A stretch of 63,892 nucleotides of DNA, from positions 1-63,892 of the forward strand of contig JAJSAM010000062.1 of the NCBI GenBank assembly GCA_024274785.1, written 5' to 3'. The notes beneath the pieces are model-generated. The model had not been told where the DNA came from and did no database searches. It saw nothing but the letters and a program-made list of their open reading frames with translations. The stretch is from Planctomycetota bacterium. GTDB lineage: Bacteria > Planctomycetota > JAJSAM01. Positions 25,115-33,877 of this stretch are shown here, piece after piece; the first letter of the stretch is position 1, and each line of letters begins with the position of its first letter. The translations under genes were made by a program, and so were the position numbers.

Positions 25115-28100
25115 TTGACGGAGCGGATGGAGGGGCGTCTTCTCGGGAAGTGCCGCATCGGAGCCGAGCTCGGATCCGGTGGCATGGGCACGGTCTATCT
25201 CGCGACGACCGAGGGGGAGTTGGGCGGCCTGCCCTCGGGTTCCCGGGTGGCGGTCAAGATCGTGCATCCGCACCTCGTCGAGCGCCCCGGGTTTCTCGAC
25301 CGCTTCCTGCAGGAGGGGAAGGTCGGGCGCCGCATCCATCACGCCAACGTCGTCCGCACGATCGACCTCGCCGCGGAAGATGCCGACCAGGAGACCGTCA
25401 ACTTCATCGTGATGGAGTTCGTGGAGGGGCGCACGTTGCGCGGCCTGCTCGACGACCTGGGCTCCGTTCCCGAGGCCCTCCTCCGGGAGATTGCGGTGCA
25501 GGTGGCGGCCGGTTTGGCGGCCATTCACGAAACCGGGATCATCCACCGCGACCTGAAGCCCGATAACTTCCTGATCACCGACGACGACCAGGTCCGGATC
25601 ATGGACCTCGGCGTGGCGCGCCTCGTCGCCGAATCGGTGCGGCTTACGCGAGAGGGGCACTTCGCCGGTTCGCTCTACTACGCGGCGCCGGAGCAGTTCA
25701 AGGTGGGAGGAGTTGGACCGCCCGCGGACCTCTATTCGGTTGGCGTGCTCCTCTATGAACTCGCCACCGGCCAGAACCCCTTCCGCCGGGACGATGCCGC
25801 GGGAATTGTGAACGCGCACCTGGAGAGCGTGCCGCCACGCCTTTCCGATCGCGCCGAGGTCTCCCCGTTCTTCTCGGAGATCGTGGCTACTCTCCTGCGA
25901 AAGGATCCCGCCCGGAGATTCTCCTCCGCCGGGCGCCTGCACACCGTACTCGAAGACGGTGAGAATTCGAGCTGGTGGGCGGGGCGCGAGCAGGTGCTGC
26001 TGACCGCGGTGGGGCACCTCCCGCGCATTCCGGTCCGGCGGGAAACCGGCCTGCACGGACGCGCCGAGGAGATCGACCTCCTGAGCCAGGCCTGGGCGGA
26101 GGCCGCGGAGAGCCGGGGATCGATGCTCCTGATCGAAGGGGAGGCGGGTATCGGGAAGACGCGGCTCGTGGATGCGTTCCTGAAGGCGCGTGAGGGCGAA
26201 GACGCGCACGTGCTCTACGGCTCCTATCCGCCGTCCGGTGGCCGCGGTGGCCTCTCCGACGCGCTCCTCAACAAGTTCGGAAATTCGAACCTCGAGGAGG
26301 CCCTCTCGCCCTATCTGACCGTCACCCCGTCGCTCGTCCCGGCCTTCGCCGCCATGACCCGCCATGAGGCCCCTCCCCCCGGAGCGCAGCCCTTGAGCGC
26401 GGAAGCGGTTCACACCGTGATCTGCCACCTGATGCGGATGCTGGCGGAAGAGAAGCCGCTCTGCTGGGTGGTGGACGACCTGCATTTCGCCAAGCCGGAC
26501 AGCCGCCGCATGGTGCTCTCCCTGGCGAGGGCGCTCGAGGAGTGCCGGATCCTGCTGCTCGTGACCACGCGTCCCGGTCTGCCCGAGAACGAACTGGCCC
26601 ACTTCAGCCGCCTGCCGTGGTTCCGGCGGATTCCCCTCGGCCGCCTCTCTCCCCGCGAAGTGATCGAGGTGCTCCTCGACGCTTTCAAGAGCGAGGCCCT
26701 GGCCGAGAAGCTCGGCGGGAAGATCGCCTACAAGTCCGACGGCGTGCCGTTCTTCGTCTTCGAAATGATTCGGGGGTTGAAGGAGGGACAGTTCCTGCAG
26801 ACGCTGCCCAACGGAACGTACGTCGAGACGAAGGCGGTGCAGGAGATCCAGGTGCCGTCGGCGGTACGGGACCTGATCGAAGGGAGGCTCCGGGACCTGA
26901 CGAAGGCCGAACGGGCGCTGCTCGACGTCGGCGCGGTGCAGGGCTTCGAGTTCGACGCCGACCTGATGGCCCGGGTGCTCGAACGCCGGAAGGTCGCCAT
27001 TCTCCAGGACCTCGCCGAGATGGAGCGTCACAGCGGCGTGGTGCGATCCGACGGCTCCGGCTGCCGGTTCGACCACCACCAGATCCAGGAGGTGGTGTAC
27101 GAGGACGTCCCCGAGGGGCTCAAGCGGGAGTACCACGCCATGCTCGCCGACGCCCTGATCGAGCGGGAGGAGCTCGAGGCGATCGGTCCATCCGAGGTGC
27201 GCGGCGAGGCCGTGACCTTCGCGGCATTCCACCATCTTCGGGGCAGCCGGCGTGCGGCCGCGGTTCCCTACCTCCTGGCCGCGCTCGAGTACCTCGGTCA
27301 TGCCTATCGCAACGAGGCGGCCATCGAGATGGCGGACCTCGCCCTGGCCGATCCGCCGATCCTCACCGGTGACCTGCGCGCGGACGTGTTGCTCCTGAAG
27401 ATCAAATGCCTCGACATGTTCGGCCATCGCGGTGAAGAACGGGCCATCCTCGACGAGGTCTTCACCCTGGCGGATGCCAGTCAGGACCAGTCCCGGCGCG
27501 CCCGGTATCGCCGGGTGCTCGGCTGGCATCTTTCCCGAGCGGGGAAGATGCAGGAGGCGGAGGAGCGGGTGCGGGAAGCGGTGACCATCGCACGCGTCGC
27601 CGGCGATGCCCGGGAGGAGGCCGCCGCGACCAACACGCTCGGCAACCTGCTCCGCGGCCTCGGTCGTTACGAGGAAGCGAAGGAGTGCCAGCTTCAGGCC
27701 CACGGCATCTCGGAGCAGCTTGAAGATCCGCAGGGGACGCTGACCGCCCTGGTGGGACTCGGCAGCATCTACTGGAGTCTGGGACGGTTCGAAGACGCGC
27801 GGCGGGAGTACCTGCTCGCTCTCGACCTGGCGCGGGAGAACGGTTATCGCCGGGACGAAGCCATCGCGCTCGGCAACCTCGGCCTGGTCTTCGCGGACCT
27901 GGGGCGGCACGAGGAGGCACTGGAGCACAGCGAGAGTTCCCTGATCATGCTGCGCGAGGTGGGAGATCGCCGCAACGAGGGAAATTTCACCGGCAACCTC
28001 GGCCTGGTCAAGGCGCAACTCGGACGCGTGGGTGAGGCCCTCCTGCACCATGAACGCTCCCTCGCCATTTCGAAGGAAATCGGTGACCGCCGCGGCGTCG

Positions 28101-28732
28101 GCATCTCGGCGGTGAATCTCGGACCGCTCTACGCCAACCTGGGTGACCTGGGGAAGGCGCGGGAGGTCCTCGCCGGATCCGTGGAGCGGTTCATCGAGAT
28201 CAGTGCCATGCAGCCCCTCGGCTACGCCATCCAGGCCTTGGCGGAAGTGGCCGAGGTCGCCGGCGATTGCGAGCAGGCGCTCTCGCTCTACACCGAATCC
28301 GCGAAACGGCTCGAGGAAGCCTCCGATCCGATTGGTCGGGGGGGCTCTCTGGCCTCCGCGGGCGCCCTCCTGATCGGGGCCGGGCGACTGGACGAGGCGC
28401 GCGAGGTGCTCGAGGACGCGCTTGAACTCTCCCGCCGCCACCAGTCGCTCGACATCGTCGTGCTGGCGGAGTGTCTGAAGGCGAGGCTGCCGGGGCAAGG
28501 CCCGGAGGATGCGCTTCAGGCGCTCGAGGAGCATGAGCAACACCTTCGCTATGCCACCCGCATGCGGACCCACTGGATCCTCTACGAGATCACGAGCGAC
28601 GACCACCACCTTTCGGAGGCTCAGGGCCTGCTCGCCGAGCTTCGCGAGAACGCCCCGGAGGAGTACCGGACTTCAATGCTCACCGGGGTTCCCCTGCACC
28701 GGAGTATTTCGAGCGCAACCGGCGGTTTCTGA
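25115..28732 (+). CDS. Ser/Thr protein kinase fused to AAA-type ATPase and TPR repeats
   Basis: 1205 aa from TTG 25115 with AAGGAG 10 nt upstream; ATG 25127 is the alternative start. Residues 10 to about 275 are a Pkn2-type kinase: GSGGMGTVYLA loop, VAVKIVHPHL Lys, HRDLKPDNFL catalytic loop (about 144-153), DLGVARL in place of DFG, and YYAAPEQF. Residues about 310-640 are an AAA/STAND-like ATPase with P-loop GEAGIGKTRLVD (about 343) and WVVDDLHFAKPDS as Walker B. Residues about 780-1150 hold many tetratricopeptide repeats (ALGNLGLVFADLGRHEEALE and relatives). This layout is typical of planctomycete and myxobacterial signalling ATPases. The phosphorylation targets are unknown. Confidence 0.92.
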   Translation: MTERMEGRLLGKCRIGAELGSGGMGTVYLATTEGELGGLPSGSRVAVKIVHPHLVERPGFLDRFLQEGKVGRRIHHANVVRTIDLAAEDADQETVNFIVMEFVEGRTLRGLLDDLGSVPEALLREIAVQVAAGLAAIHETGIIHRDLKPDNFLITDDDQVRIMDLGVARLVAESVRLTREGHFAGSLYYAAPEQFKVGGVGPPADLYSVGVLLYELATGQNPFRRDDAAGIVNAHLESVPPRLSDRAEVSPFFSEIVATLLRKDPARRFSSAGRLHTVLEDGENSSWWAGREQVLLTAVGHLPRIPVRRETGLHGRAEEIDLLSQAWAEAAESRGSMLLIEGEAGIGKTRLVDAFLKAREGEDAHVLYGSYPPSGGRGGLSDALLNKFGNSNLEEALSPYLTVTPSLVPAFAAMTRHEAPPPGAQPLSAEAVHTVICHLMRMLAEEKPLCWVVDDLHFAKPDSRRMVLSLARALEECRILLLVTTRPGLPENELAHFSRLPWFRRIPLGRLSPREVIEVLLDAFKSEALAEKLGGKIAYKSDGVPFFVFEMIRGLKEGQFLQTLPNGTYVETKAVQEIQVPSAVRDLIEGRLRDLTKAERALLDVGAVQGFEFDADLMARVLERRKVAILQDLAEMERHSGVVRSDGSGCRFDHHQIQEVVYEDVPEGLKREYHAMLADALIEREELEAIGPSEVRGEAVTFAAFHHLRGSRRAAAVPYLLAALEYLGHAYRNEAAIEMADLALADPPILTGDLRADVLLLKIKCLDMFGHRGEERAILDEVFTLADASQDQSRRARYRRVLGWHLSRAGKMQEAEERVREAVTIARVAGDAREEAAATNTLGNLLRGLGRYEEAKECQLQAHGISEQLEDPQGTLTALVGLGSIYWSLGRFEDARREYLLALDLARENGYRRDEAIALGNLGLVFADLGRHEEALEHSESSLIMLREVGDRRNEGNFTGNLGLVKAQLGRVGEALLHHERSLAISKEIGDRRGVGISAVNLGPLYANLGDLGKAREVLAGSVERFIEISAMQPLGYAIQALAEVAEVAGDCEQALSLYTESAKRLEEASDPIGRGGSLASAGALLIGAGRLDEAREVLEDALELSRRHQSLDIVVLAECLKARLPGQGPEDALQALEEHEQHLRYATRMRTHWILYEITSDDHHLSEAQGLLAELRENAPEEYRTSMLTGVPLHRSISSATGGF

Positions 28733-28832
28733 TCGCTTTCCGCACCATCGTGGCGGCGCGCCAGCGTGCTTCTGCTTCCACCGCCCGGCACGTTCCGTTA
28801 GGCTCCTTTCACAACACGAACAGGAGATTCAC

Positions 28833-29036
28833 ATGGAAGAGAAGGCCTACCTCAAACTGCACCCCAGCGAAGCCGTCATCGTCAGTGCCGCGGCGCAGAT
28901 CTTCTCCGGATACGTCGCCGCCGGACAGGTAACGGATGAATCGGAACAGGACCTGGTCGAACGCTCCGTGGACATCTCCATCCGCCTGGCCGCCCTGATC
29001 GATGCGCGGGTGCAGTGCGAAGACGAGTTGATGTAG
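28833..29036 (+). CDS. Small acidic protein of unknown function
   Basis: 67 aa from ATG 28833 with AGGAG 6-7 nt upstream. The sequence (MEEKAYLKLHPSEAVIVSAA and so on, ending VQCEDELM) is acidic and predicted mostly helical, with no signal peptide. The good ribosome site and typical codon use support it as real. No family recognised. It sits alone between the kinase gene and the convergent AI-2E-family gene. Confidence 0.6.
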   Translation: MEEKAYLKLHPSEAVIVSAAAQIFSGYVAAGQVTDESEQDLVERSVDISIRLAALIDARVQCEDELM

Positions 29037-29082
29037 GCGCCTGCCCATTCCGTCGGGCGGCGGCGGTTCGCATGATGAAGTT

Positions 29083-30171
29083 TCAGGTCTTCTTCGGCTT
29101 CGGTCTGGCCTCTGCGGGATCGTCGGCCGGACCCAGCATCACCGCCAGGCCCTGGTAGTCGGCGCTGTGTTCGAGGAAGAACTTCACGATCATCGTCAGG
29201 GGCAGCGAGAGCAGCATACCCACCGGCCCGAGCACCCAGTTCCAGAAGAAGAGGGAGAGGATGACGATGGCTGGTGACAACCCGAGTCGCCGGCCCATGA
29301 CCCGCGGTTCGATGATGTTGCCGATGACGGTGTTGATGGCCAGGTAGCCGCCAGCCACCAGTGCGGCCGAGCCGAGCCCGCCGGTGACCAGGGCGAGGAG
29401 GATCGCCGGAATGGCCGCGATGATCGACCCGACATTCGGTACGAAGTTGAACAGGAATGCGATCAGACCCCAGAGGACCGGGAAGTCGAGACCCGCGATG
29501 CCGGTGAAGAATCCGACGAACACCCCGGTGACGATGGAGAGGGCGGTCTTGATGTGCAGATATTCGTAGAGCTGGCCGGTGACCCGGGTGTAGTCGGAGA
29601 TATCCGCCTCCGGCCCTCCCAGTGCGCGCTTCAGCTTGTCCGGCAGACCGATCATCTCGAACAGCAGGAAGATCATGATGAGCAGGATCAGGAACAGGTT
29701 CGAGAGCGCGGCGAGGATGCCCTGCAGGGTCGAGGAGGCGAAGCCGGTCAGGGCCTTCGTGTCGATGATTTCCGATAGCTGGATTTCCGACGCATCGACG
29801 CCCATTTTCTCGAGCCAGGCGGTGCCGGTCTTCAGCAGGCCGTCCGCGCGGGACTGGTAGGAGCCGAGAGACTCCGAAAGGTCGCTGACGGAATCGGCGA
29901 CGACCGCGGAGAGGATGACCAGCAGGAGGACCACGCCGATGACCACCGCGAAGGTGGAAATCGTCGCGGAAAGGCCCCAGCGCTGCAGGCGGCGGGAAAC
30001 CGGGAGGCAGAGCAGGGCGATGAAGGCGGCGGTGAGGATCGGCACGATGAAGCCGGAGGCGGCCTTGAGACCGGCGATCACGATGACGGTGCAGGCCACC
30101 GCGGTGAGAGGGTTGATTCCGGCGGCATTGCCGGAGGGTGCTTCGGATGGGTTTGCGCTCGGGTCGATCAT
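29083..30171 (-). CDS. AI-2E family (PerM-like) membrane protein
   Basis: 362 aa from ATG 30171; an in-frame TTG at 30192 is possible. It has about seven hydrophobic segments: an N-terminal pair around VIAGLKAASGFIVPILTAAF, a long central helical region (VSDLSESLGSYQSRADGLL) typical of the family, then a paired cluster (LIMIFLLFEMIGLP, and FNFVPNVGSIIAAIPAILLA). The family was named for autoinducer-2 export, but many members are Na+/H+ or other transporters, so transport of AI-2 should not be assumed. The gene has no operon partner. Confidence 0.9.
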   Translation of the reverse strand: MIDPSANPSEAPSGNAAGINPLTAVACTVIVIAGLKAASGFIVPILTAAFIALLCLPVSRRLQRWGLSATISTFAVVIGVVLLLVILSAVVADSVSDLSESLGSYQSRADGLLKTGTAWLEKMGVDASEIQLSEIIDTKALTGFASSTLQGILAALSNLFLILLIMIFLLFEMIGLPDKLKRALGGPEADISDYTRVTGQLYEYLHIKTALSIVTGVFVGFFTGIAGLDFPVLWGLIAFLFNFVPNVGSIIAAIPAILLALVTGGLGSAALVAGGYLAINTVIGNIIEPRVMGRRLGLSPAIVILSLFFWNWVLGPVGMLLSLPLTMIVKFFLEHSADYQGLAVMLGPADDPAEARPKPKKT

Positions 30172-30250
30172 CGGGGAGTTGTCATACCGCAACGCGGGTG
30201 GCCGGTAAAGGCTGGGCCGGTTCCCTGCGGTTCAAGGGGTAGCATCGGTC

Positions 30251-30410
30251 CGGGGCCGCGCAAGAATAACTTCGCGGTACCGAGAGCGCCGCTGCGCCCG
30301 CCCGGCAAGGCGCGAGGAGCGCGCAACCTTACTGGTTTCAACTGACGAGCAACGCAGCTGGGCGAGACGCGGCAGCCATCGAATCCCGTAGTTATTCTGG
30401 CGCGGGCCCT
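30251..30410. repeat. 160-bp interspersed repeat with terminal inverted repeats, copy A
   Basis: The 24-bp ends (GGGCCGCGCAAGAATAAC at left; reverse complement of the right end GGGCCCGCGCCAGAATAAC) match at about 20 of 24 positions. The core includes AACCTTACTGGTTTCAAC and GGCAAGGCGCGAGGAG, shared with the copies at 39849, 46308, 49252 and 57341. It fills most of the gap between the divergent AI-2E-family and SpoIIE genes. It carries no ORF and looks like a non-autonomous element. Confidence 0.8.
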
Positions 30411-30463
30411 TAGAGTAACTCGCGAGCGTCCGGTGGTGCCCGGGCCGGGCCGAGGGGTTCCTC

Positions 30464-32614
30464 TTGCGCGTTCGACAAAAGCTGCTGCTGCTCCTGCTGG
30501 CCATCGCCATCCTCCCGCTGATGGCGGTGAGCTACTATGGCCAGTTGAACACCCGCCGCCTGGGCCGGGATGTCGCCGGTCGTGCTCGCGGGGCCCTCGC
30601 CACGTCCGCCGCGGCCCAGCTTCGCCTGGTCGCCGACGACTGCGGCAAGATCATCCGCAGCGAGAAGGAACTGGTCGAGCTTTCGGTTCGCCTGCAGGCC
30701 CTTCTCCTGGAGCGTCTCGATTCCGCCGCGGGCAGGGAGGGGAGTCCGGTCCTCACCTTTGCCCGGGATTTCGATCGGGGGGAGCCCCTTCCGAAGGGTA
30801 CCGCCAGGACCTCTGAACGCCACGTCCGGGTGCGGGAGGACGGCCAACTCGAGCCGATGGCGATCAGCTTCGACGCGGTCAACCTGCTCCTGGCGCCGGG
30901 AGTGGAGAAGGATGACGTTCGATCGGACCTGCGATGCCTGGCCTCCGCCGCGCCGGTTTTCCAGCGGGTCCGTTTCGGAAATGAGGAGCGGTTTCTGTGG
31001 CAATACGCCTGCACGGAGAACGGCGTCCACGCCTCATTTCCCGGCCACGGCGGATACCCCGAGACCTACGATCCACGGCGCCGCACCTGGTATGAGAGTG
31101 CGGAGAGTGCGGGCGATACCGTCTGGAGCCCTCCGCTCGTCGATGCCACGAGTCGCCAGGTCCTGCTCACCTGTTCCACTCCGTTTCGCCTGCCGGGAAG
31201 CGGCGTGGCCGGGGTCACTGCCATCGACATCCGGATGGTCGATCTGCTCGCGCGGGTGCGCATGCCGGCGGGGCTCTCCTCGAAGGCCAGGGCGCTCCTG
31301 ACGAACCGCCGGGAACGGGAGAACGGGGGCGGGATCGAGTTGTGTGCGCTGGCTTCGCATGACTACCTGGGGTCGAAGGGGAACTCCTGGGATGTGCCGG
31401 TCGAGATGGAGTGCTTCAGGCTCGATGCCTGGCCGTTCCGGAAAATGGTCGCCGACCTCGAATCGCGCGTATCCGGAGTGGTGCGGATGCCCTTTCGCGG
31501 ACAGGAATCCCTGTGGGCCTACGGACCGATCGACGAGCGTGGCCTCGACATCGTCATTGTCGTCCCGTGGACGGAGGTCGTCGCAGGCGCGGTGGACCTC
31601 GAGGAGGAAGTCCTCGATCGGACCGGAGAGCACCTCATCACCACCGCGGGGATCTTTCTCGTCGTTGTCGCGATCGTGGTACTGGCCGCATCGTGGATTG
31701 CGCGATCGGTGACCCGTCCGGTGCGAAGGTTGACCGGCGTGGCCAGGCAGGTTGCGGGCGGCAACCTCGACATCAGGGCCGACATCAACACCGGCGACGA
31801 GCTGCAGGAACTCGCGGACACCCTCGACCTGGTATTGCCCTACCTGCGCGACCGGGTGGAGATCAAGAGCGCGCTGAACCTGGCGAAAGAGGTGCAGCAG
31901 AATCTGCTCCCGAAGGCGCCGCCGTGGGTCACCGGTCTGGATATTTCCGGTCGGAGCATCTACTGCGACGAGACCGGCGGCGACTACTACGATTACTTCT
32001 CCCCCGAACTCCGGGGACCCGGGAAACTCGCCATCGCGGTCGGCGACGTGGCTGGACATGGTATCGGCCCCGCCCTGCTGATGGCTACCGCGCGGGCGCT
32101 GATCAAGTCGCGCGTGCGCCGCGAACGGCATCTCTTCGAGATCTGCGGAGAGGTGAACCGGGAGTTGTCCGAGGACGCCGACGCCGGGCGATTCATGACG
32201 TTGTTCCTGATGGAGGTGGATGCGCCCGGCCACCTGGTGCGCTGGATCTGTGCGGGCCACGACCACGCGCTCCTCTACGATCCGGCAGAGGATCGCTTCA
32301 TTGAACTGGGAGGAGAGGATATCGCACTCGGAATCGAGCGGGACTGGCAGTACCGGGAGCATTCTCACGGCGGCCTGGCCGGCGGTGAGGTGATCTTCAT
32401 CGGGACGGACGGAATTCCGGAGACCCGGAACGCGAGGGGCGAGTTCTTCGGGGCCAGGGCCGTCCGCCGGATCATCCGGGAAAACCATGCTCGCGGTGCC
32501 GCGGCGCTGGTCGATCTGGTCACCCGGGCGCTGGCGGAGTTTCGGGGCGCACGGGCGCAGGAGGACGATGTGACCCTGGTGGTGGTGCGGATGCTCGAAG
32601 AGGAAGGGAGATGA
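30464..32614 (+). CDS. Cache/HAMP membrane sensor with SpoIIE-type PP2C phosphatase
   Basis: 716 aa from TTG 30464 with GAGGGG upstream. Transmembrane helix 1 is LLLLLLAIAILPLMAVSYY. An extracytoplasmic region (about 35-390) has the dCache pattern PETYDPRRRTWYESA, then VDATSRQVLLTCSTPF, then GVTAIDI. TM helix 2 (LFLVVVAIVVLAASWIA) is followed by a HAMP domain (RLTGVARQVAGGNLDI) and then a SpoIIE/PPM phosphatase domain: SIYCDETGGDYYDYF, GDVAGHGIGPALLMA (about 527) and QEDDVTLVVVR. The metal-binding Asp residues are in place. Such proteins dephosphorylate anti-anti-sigma factors in partner-switching systems; no STAS or kinase partner is adjacent. It overlaps the next gene by 4 nt. Confidence 0.92.
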   Translation: MRVRQKLLLLLLAIAILPLMAVSYYGQLNTRRLGRDVAGRARGALATSAAAQLRLVADDCGKIIRSEKELVELSVRLQALLLERLDSAAGREGSPVLTFARDFDRGEPLPKGTARTSERHVRVREDGQLEPMAISFDAVNLLLAPGVEKDDVRSDLRCLASAAPVFQRVRFGNEERFLWQYACTENGVHASFPGHGGYPETYDPRRRTWYESAESAGDTVWSPPLVDATSRQVLLTCSTPFRLPGSGVAGVTAIDIRMVDLLARVRMPAGLSSKARALLTNRRERENGGGIELCALASHDYLGSKGNSWDVPVEMECFRLDAWPFRKMVADLESRVSGVVRMPFRGQESLWAYGPIDERGLDIVIVVPWTEVVAGAVDLEEEVLDRTGEHLITTAGIFLVVVAIVVLAASWIARSVTRPVRRLTGVARQVAGGNLDIRADINTGDELQELADTLDLVLPYLRDRVEIKSALNLAKEVQQNLLPKAPPWVTGLDISGRSIYCDETGGDYYDYFSPELRGPGKLAIAVGDVAGHGIGPALLMATARALIKSRVRRERHLFEICGEVNRELSEDADAGRFMTLFLMEVDAPGHLVRWICAGHDHALLYDPAEDRFIELGGEDIALGIERDWQYREHSHGGLAGGEVIFIGTDGIPETRNARGEFFGARAVRRIIRENHARGAAALVDLVTRALAEFRGARAQEDDVTLVVVRMLEEEGR

Positions 32615-33774
32615 GCCGGCGGCGGTGGGTGGTCCCGCTGGCGGCCGTAGTGCTCGTGGCACTGCTCGTGTTCGGGCTCCGCAGTTACATGGCCGATGGG
32701 AATCGCGGGGTGCCTCGCCTGAAGGCCGCTCTGCTCACCGACCTCCGGACCTGGGATGCGCTGGTGGGCCGCCACGAGCCCTTCGCCGGCGATCTCCTGC
32801 GTCCCCTGGCCGAGAAGACGGGTGCGCCCCTTCCGGCTCTCCGGGCCGACCCGCGTGAACCCGGTGAAGGCGATCTGACCGCGATTCGCGATCTGGCCGA
32901 GTTGGGCAGAGCGAGTGTTGAGAGCAGCGCTGCCGCCGGGCGGATGAGCGAGGCCGTGCGCCTGGCTATCGCCCTGATCCGCTACGGTGAGGACGCTCGC
33001 CGGGAGCGAGGCTTCGATGTCGAATTCTACCCCACGGTGGAGGCCGGCGAGTCCGCCATGCGGGGTCTGGCCCGGGACGAAAAGCTCTCCGGGGCCGCGC
33101 TCCTTCAGGCCATCGAGTTCGAACGGGCGCGACTGAAGGAGCGACCCTCTCCGGACCAGGCGTGGCGATACCGGTACCTGGAAGCGCAGGGGATTCTGGA
33201 CCTGCTGCGGCAGGGGAAGGGCCTCTCCATCGAGGTGGATTGGGGCGGGCCGATCAGGACCATGCTCGGGCTCGCCCGGTCGGAACCGGATGAAAGGGAC
33301 TACCTGGACGCCTGGAGCGGTCTCATTCGGGAGTTCAGATCGCTGATCGACTCCGCTGAGAGCGGTGACGAGGACCGGATCAGGTACGGCGCGGAGCGTC
33401 TCCGCGGGGCCTGCGCGGAGGAGAAGGGCACCATCTTCGCGCGACTGGCCGGCTCCCTCCTGGTCTACGGCAACCTTGCCCGGGACAACTACGAGAGCTG
33501 GCTTCGCACTCGCGAGGCGCGCCTGTTCGGCATGCTGATGCTGCGCTATCGGGCGGAGCACGGCGCTTTCCCCGAGGACCTCGAGTCCATCCGCGTCGAG
33601 GAGATTCCGAAGTCCCCCCATGGCGGCACCTGGCGTCTCGGTGTCGACCGAGAGACGAAGAAACCGGCGGTGTTCCTCGATGGCGGCCGAGTTTACAGCT
33701 ACCAGATTCTCGCCCCGCGGGAAGGCGACTTCCACAGCGACCGGGAAACCAGGCCGCTCTTCAGCTTCCGCTGA
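32611..33774 (+). CDS. Membrane-anchored protein of unknown function
   Basis: 387 aa from ATG 32611; ATGA overlap with the SpoIIE gene indicates one operon. Residues 7-24 form a single N-terminal membrane helix; the rest is charged and mainly helical (LKAALLTDLRTWDALVGR and so on) with a beta-rich end. No known domain recognised. Coupling to the phosphatase suggests a part in the same signalling system, which is inference. Confidence 0.6.
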   Translation: MSRRRWVVPLAAVVLVALLVFGLRSYMADGNRGVPRLKAALLTDLRTWDALVGRHEPFAGDLLRPLAEKTGAPLPALRADPREPGEGDLTAIRDLAELGRASVESSAAAGRMSEAVRLAIALIRYGEDARRERGFDVEFYPTVEAGESAMRGLARDEKLSGAALLQAIEFERARLKERPSPDQAWRYRYLEAQGILDLLRQGKGLSIEVDWGGPIRTMLGLARSEPDERDYLDAWSGLIREFRSLIDSAESGDEDRIRYGAERLRGACAEEKGTIFARLAGSLLVYGNLARDNYESWLRTREARLFGMLMLRYRAEHGAFPEDLESIRVEEIPKSPHGGTWRLGVDRETKKPAVFLDGGRVYSYQILAPREGDFHSDRETRPLFSFR

Positions 33775-33779
33775 CCGGT

Positions 33780-33810
33780 GTCCCGTTCCGCCCCGGGGGC
33801 GGAACGGGAC
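33780..33810. terminator. Perfect 15-bp inverted repeat after the phosphatase operon
   Basis: GTCCCGTTCCGCCCC at 33780-33794 is the exact reverse complement of 33796-33810. The stem starts 5 bp after the stop at 33774. The loop is minimal and there is no U-run, so it may end transcription by another route, but the structure is unlikely by chance. Confidence 0.55.
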
Positions 33811-33877
33811 ATCCGCTCTCCGCACACACCCGGCAGTTTCGGTTACGATGCATCCGGCCCCGGAACGGAATCAACCC

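Noticed and set aside
29083..30171. Quorum-sensing AI-2 exporter
   Set aside because: The family name is historical; no luxS or other AI-2 gene is nearby.
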